From Priapulus caudatus (taxonomy: Eukaryota > Priapulida > Priapulimorpha > Priapulimorphida > Priapulidae), in contig NW_014577078.1 in assembly GCF_000485595.1 (NCBI RefSeq), forward strand, positions 1,645,218-1,672,863: a stretch of 27,646 nucleotides of DNA, written 5' to 3'. Positions 23,246-27,646 of this stretch are shown here, one piece after another (the stretch's first letter is position 1; every line of letters begins with the position of its first letter). Below the pieces are notes generated by a model. The model had not been told where the DNA came from, ran no database searches, and saw only the letters and a program-made list of their open reading frames with translations. The translations under genes and the position numbers were made by a program.

Positions 23246-24432
23246 CAGGGGCGTCAGCGTACGAGGGGCAACGGGGGAGCGCCGGCCCTCCCACTTTTTT
23301 TTTTTTTTTGGCAAGACAAATATATGTCTATATGTATTTTGGTATGAATCGGAAAGAAATGCAAGAAAAGAAAGAGGGAATAAGGAAGAGAGGGAGGGAA
23401 ACGAGCGAAAGAAGAGTGTTTATCCACCATTTTCCATCTGCCTACTGGAAAATTACAAAAGCGTTTGACGAGTCCGCTCTAGCCTTACTCTAGTAGCAAA
23501 CAGACATGCACAGCGGCCGACATTTGCCCGACATACCGTGCGGACTTTCGGGCGCCTGATCCTGGTGCTTCGGAGGCTCGATGCGGGTGCCGATATCAGT
23601 ACGCGTACTTGCATATGCACACACTGTACTTATAACTGCACTACGCACGCGTACGCCACAGCTTCAAGTACGCGCAGCACGCAGAGCATAAGCACGGCTG
23701 AATTAACGCAGACCGGTATACCCTTTCCGGAACCGTACGGCGGCAGGTAAGTTCCGGCAGTAACCTGGGGACATAGACCCTATGAGGCATTAGTTTTATG
23801 TATATATTTATATAGTTCCTTTATTCATTTTCGTTTAGTTTGGCACCTTAGTTCTTGAGTCTTTTTAATTAATAAATAGTTGATGTATTCTTTATGTAAT
23901 ATCTCATAGGCAGCTTGGGTTTTAAGGCAAACTGTTGTCACAACATGAAGATAAACTAAAGATAAAAGGCTAGTCGAGTGAGTGTATACAGTGTTTAAAT
24001 TATCATTCCAGCACATGTTATTTTTTGACTATTACAGGTTGAAGAAAATGGAAAATTTCTGTACGCCCTGAAAAAGATTCACTATTTTCATATCTACTTT
24101 ATTCCTATACATGGTATTCATATTGATGGCTAATTATTATACTTCAGCTATAGTTGACATGTACATAGACATGTACGTGAAAAGGTGTTGATTCCGTTTT
24201 TCTTCCATTTAAACATTTTAAATTTTACGGTGACATTCGATGTGGCACCGACAGAAATCGCTCCCCTTTCAAGTGCAAAATTGAAAAACAGCTCCCTTGC
24301 CACCCCACGCCCGCTCGGTCGCCTGCTCCTCGTGGGCCCTTCGCGCCCGCAATAACTCAGCCCCCCGGCCATGGTCACTTCATTCTCTCATGTAAATTGG
24401 CCCCCCACTTTTAAAAACCGTGGCGCCGCCTG
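23246..24432. mobile_element. 1.19-kb hAT-like element inserted in the 222-bp repeat
   Basis: The left end is CAGGGGCGTCAGCGTACGAG, followed by a G-rich part, CGCCGGCCCTCCCAC and a poly-T run. The right end is GGCCCCCCACTTTTAAAAAC and then CGTGGCGCCGCCTG. The outer CAGG/CCTG with GGCG is an imperfect terminal inverted repeat. The flanking halves, ending ATATGTATG and starting TGTATAAATATGCATGTAG, rejoin to the normal repeat unit, and TGTAT is shared by both sides. No transposase frame is present. It could also be two nested elements, because a second GC-rich stretch lies at 24250-24375. Confidence 0.75.
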
Positions 24433-24720
24433 TGTATAAATATGCATGTAGAATTATGATAATGTATCTCATACAGCTTTCGCCGAGATATGAGCAGGTA
24501 ATATAACTTTCCTACCGACGCAATGACGGGCTACTATGGGGCCTGTATAAGCCTATGGGCATTACGCGCGGAATAACAGCTAATTAATTAGTCTAATCGT
24601 GCGTCAAGAAAACTCGAACACTCACAAGAGATTATTGGCTAAGACATGTATGCGATCATGGCATGTAAAAATTCTAAGAAACGTACTCAATAGTTTCGCG
24701 AGATTGATAGGTAAATATTA
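24433..24720 (+). repeat. ~222-bp repeat, remainder of copy 3 and copy 4
   Basis: Continuing the interrupted unit, the markers GCATGTAGAATT, CGAGATATGAG, CTTTCCTACCG, GGGCATTACGCGCGG, GCTAATTAATTAG and GTGCGTCAAG appear in the same order as before, and fade out near 24720. Confidence 0.8.
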
Positions 24721-25146
24721 CTGAGCACCATTGGAGCACGACATCTTAGTCAAGCAACAATAGCTAAAAACATATGGAATTTTATTTCTGCTTTATTTTG
24801 CCTGCGCTTTTCATACCACAATTAATGCAGAATGATTCAAAGCACTTCCCTTCTTTTTCAGATATCAAGCAGTTTTGTTAGCGATGTAAAATTTTGATTT
24901 CTTCAAGTTCAAGTCCTGCCATTGTTCAATGAATCAGAAGAAAAGAAAAGCAAATAAAGAATAAATAGGCCAAATTCGCTAAATTGTTTTCTGTGTTTTT
25001 TTATTTTTGTAAAATTTCGAAATGGGCACTTTGAAATCTAGACCGTATTTCCAAACGGCAAATACGGTCTCGAAATCGGCCCTGGGGTTTGGGCAGGTAT
25101 GCAGGCGCGGCCAGCTGGCGGGTTGGCAGTGCGTCGGGTTGATCTA
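24721..25146. other. AT-rich spacer with a short hairpin
   Basis: There is no gene. GACCGTATTT and AAATACGGTC form a 10-base perfect stem at 25041-25069. TTTCGAAAT-like words flank it. Confidence 0.45.
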
Positions 25147-25740
25147 AGGCGCGTTCACACTGACGTTTTTGGCCAGAGCGCTAATTACCGTGCCAAGAAT
25201 TTGGCCGAGCCGAGGCGTTCACGACGGACGTTTTTGCCGCCGAGCCTAATTAGCCCGAGGCGCAGATTTGGCCCCATCGAAAAAACGTCGGACCAGGCCC
25301 GACCAAATTTTAGCAGCAGGCTTTCGGCGAGCGTAGAGAGTAGAAGATTACTAGAATTGCGTTGAAACATATAAAAAGTCTAACTTTATAAACAGTATAA
25401 AATTTTCCAAAACAGTATAAAAAGTTCCAAACAGTATAAAAATTCGAAAAATGTTGATCAGGATGCAGCCGGTTTTCAAGATTGAATATTCAAGGATCGG
25501 AACGTAAGTAGAACACTCTAAATAGTAAACAACGCCATCCTCGCGACATACTGCGGCATACTGCCACATTCTCTGTGAGATATTTGCTGCAATTTAAAAT
25601 TTATTTGAATTTGAATTTGAATTTGAAGACAGGTATTCCACATTGCGTAGCGTGTGCCACGCGCCGAGCCAAAATTGGCCGCGAGCCTAAATCTAGCCCA
25701 TTTTGGCTCGAGCCCAATCATGACCGGTGTGAACGCGGCT
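25147..25740. mobile_element. ~594-bp TIR element (GCGTTCACAC ends)
   Basis: The left end AGGCGCGTTCACACTGACG and the right end, whose complement reads AGCCGCGTTCACACCGGTCA, form imperfect terminal inverted repeats with a shared CGCGTTCACAC core. CTA flanks both sides (25144-25146 and 25741-25743), as expected of a 3-bp TWA-type target duplication of PIF/Harbinger-like elements, though three bases can match by chance. GGCC-GAGCC-type words fill the subterminal parts. ATTTGAATTTGAATTTGAA occurs near the centre. It has no transposase. Confidence 0.65.
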
Positions 25741-26089
25741 CTATCTCAGTATTCGCAAATCCTCATAAACATGTAAACAAATTAAAATAAATCCGTCAAA
25801 CAAGAACAGCGCAAACAACAACATTCATTCAAATCATAATGTTGTCATGAATTAAGTTACTTAATTATCAACCATCTACTCTAGTCTTGAAGACTTGAAT
25901 GTTCGTCGATGTCGAATACTTACCACGGGCGCTGACATGCTGCGTGAGGATGACGTCATAAAAATATTTTGGTGGCCATGTGATCTCACACATCCAATAG
26001 AAATATTTTTATTCAAATTCAGCTTAGCGATAGGTTGGCTGCTGATAATTATCATAGACTCAGAATATTATTATTATTTATATATTACT
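25741..26089. other. AT-rich sequence, nothing recognised
   Basis: Short AT-driven frames only; no repeat or motif is visible on either strand. Confidence 0.5.
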
Positions 26090-26130
26090 AGCTGCGGGTA
26101 CCCGCTGCGCTGGGTAAAATCGTGCTACTA
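26090..26130 (+). repeat. Dispersed ACTAGC...GGTACCCG motif, copy 2
   Basis: After an AT tract the sequence reads ACTAGCTGCGGGTACCCGCT followed by GCGCTGGGTAAAATC. Order and spacing match the motif at 11993-12036. The potential stem here is TACCC/GGGTA. Confidence 0.45.
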
Positions 26131-26759
26131 ATTCATACTACTAATAATGGACACAATAGAAGACATTGGGTAAAAATCGACATTAACATTGGCACACAAA
26201 TATCAATAATTTACAAATCAGTCTAATAAGAAATAAGCGATGGGGAAAAGAACTGCTTACGTAGACATTTTTATATGACAGGCAGCAACCGCAACTTAGA
26301 ACCCCTGGGAACATAAATAGTAATATGGTGTAAATAACAAAAAGTTATTATTATAATAACAGCATGTACGAATGGGTTGGAACTTTTCAATTTCAAAGCC
26401 TCTGCTAACAATGTTTTTCGTGTTAATTCTCTGTGACAATATGTAGAGATTCCTGGCGTTCGATCACTGTTGAGCTCCCCACGTACAGCTATAGCATTGT
26501 GAGATCGTACCACGAATAAAAGAAATTCCATATATATTAGAAGAGGACAGGCCGCGAGTGAGGGTCTGTTGTCCACTGGGATATTGTCTCGTGAATGCTT
26601 GCGCGCAACCATGCACATTTTTAATTAAAGAAATTTTTGTAATTGAATTCAAGAAAATGCTAGCTTTGAATGGTACATATGCATTCTGAGATCGCAGCAA
26701 CTGAAACTCGTGAACTCAGAGTGTTAGTAGTACGCTCTGACTGGTCTGGTTATCTCTGT
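26131..26759. other. Intergenic, nothing recognised
   Basis: Short frames on both strands lack recognisable motifs; no repeat stands out. Confidence 0.5.
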
Positions 26760-27380
26760 TTAGTATTGATTTCGGCGTTTCGCTTATCACAATACCAGCA
26801 GCTGATGAGATCATGAGGTGAGGGCAAGAAGATAGTCATAGGTTTTTTCTGTTCTGTGGGCAGCAGCTGTGCAGGGAGTGCTGAATTGTGTGAAGATTGA
26901 CGAATTAACTGGTTTGTTCAGGAATTTTCGGTGAGTTTGAACAGTTTTGACAGGTTTTGCGGACAGTGACAGGAACACTCCCGGTATAACAGATGGCAAG
27001 GCCAGCGAGTGGGGAAATTTTGAATTATAAACAGAATGTTTACTCCCACTGTTACGCATGCTAACCTCAGGGTAGTAGGGTATACTGTTACAGTCCTAAC
27101 CTCTCAACTGGTTTCTCTGTCTGCTTCTGGCTGAACTGGTTGACTGGGTGGTTAGTTTTTAAGTTATTGGTTTCGGTTTCACAATAGCAGCAGCTGCGTG
27201 AGTAGGCAGAATATGAATTTACTCATCCTCGCTGGTTGTGGTTTGTTTTTAGTATTTGCTTTCGGTTTCACACGCAGCATGATTGAGGGGTTTTTCACGG
27301 AATTTTTTGGTGAGTTTGACGGTTTGACAGGTTTTTTTTTCAGCCTACGAACACTCCCCGGTATAAGAGATGGCGCTGGA
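26760..27380 (+). repeat. Diverged ~380-bp tandem duplication
   Basis: Two blocks share ordered words: CAGCAGCTG, GGAATTTT-GGTGAGTTTGA (26930 and 27309), TTTGACAGGTTTT, GAACACTCCC(C)GGTATAA and AGATGGC. The spacing between blocks is about 380 bases. The conserved GGTGAGTTTGA resembles a 5' splice site, and TTTTTTTTTCAG in the second block a 3' splice site, but no coding exon is supported. Confidence 0.55.
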
Positions 27381-27646
27381 AAATTGCATCCAATCGGCTT
27401 GGGGCGTTGGCCCCGGCCTATAGGGAAGATCACCATTACATACGACTCAAATATATATTTAGATGATTTATATTGTTATTCTTACTATAGTCTGATATCC
27501 AGGGCAGACTAAATGATTTTTAGCAAGGACCAGCGGGGCGTGTACGTGTCTCTCCGCATGTGGATATACCGATTAGTATAAGAGGTGGTGGCCGAATGCA
27601 CATGTGGTGCGTGGTGTGCAAAGTAACTAAATAATAGCCCTCGCAC
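27381..27646. other. Right edge, nothing recognised
   Basis: No gene or repeat is visible; AT-rich with short frames only. Confidence 0.5.

Noticed and set aside
27198-27512. 104-codon plus-strand frame with a hydrophobic start
   Set aside because: It overlaps the diverged duplication, is not conserved in the other block and has no recognisable motif.
1-27646. CRISPR arrays, operons, bacterial promoters
   Set aside because: No regular spacer-repeat structure exists, and the spliced SLC37A4 gene shows the DNA is eukaryotic.

Overview
This is a eukaryotic, almost certainly animal, genomic window. It has spliced genes with GT-AG introns, tRNA-derived SINE-like repeats, DNA-transposon relics, microsatellites and a 550-base assembly gap (13117-13666). 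Two genes can be read, both on the minus strand. I cannot fix the phylum: both proteins look clearly diverged from vertebrate relatives, and an invertebrate metazoan fits best.

Gene 1 (3892-5097) is an uninterrupted 401-codon frame for a glycogen-targeting regulatory subunit of protein phosphatase 1 (PPP1R3 family). It has an RVxF-type PP1-docking motif followed by a CBM21 glycogen-binding domain. Gene 2 (10473-19160) is a nine-exon gene for the ER glucose-6-phosphate transporter SLC37A4. I reconstructed it exon by exon; all reading phases agree and it gives a 440-residue protein ending in a KKxx ER-retrieval signal. The two gene products act on the same metabolite pool: one promotes glycogen synthesis, the other moves glucose-6-phosphate into the ER. 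Between them, 1.8 kb upstream of the PPP1R3 start codon, lies a perfect CACGTG-N5-CACGTG pair, the classical carbohydrate response element of Mondo/ChREBP-Mlx. This is the most suggestive biological signal in the window.

Layout: 1-3.9 kb, gene-free, with small palindromic insertions; 3.9-5.6 kb, PPP1R3 and its CpG-rich, CGTG-microsatellite 5' region; 5.85-6.04 kb, a fold-back transposon with 67-bp identical arms and an 8-bp target duplication; 6.0-10.4 kb, intergenic with the E-box pair, a G-rich hairpin and palindromes; 10.4-19.3 kb, SLC37A4, whose introns hold two SINE-like elements with pentanucleotide tails, hairpin-ended repeats and the gap; 19.45-20.31 kb, an ~860-bp polypurine tract just upstream of SLC37A4; 20.3-21.9 kb, a ~42-bp satellite split by a 952-bp hAT-like element; 21.9-24.7 kb, a ~150-bp array rich in AGGTCA half-sites and a ~222-bp tandem repeat split by a second hAT-like element; 24.7-27.6 kb, gene-free with a TIR element and a diverged local duplication.

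Across the window several short palindromes share the ends CAGGAGTG/CACTCCTG (or close variants) while their arms differ from copy to copy. This family is the best candidate here for an undescribed element.
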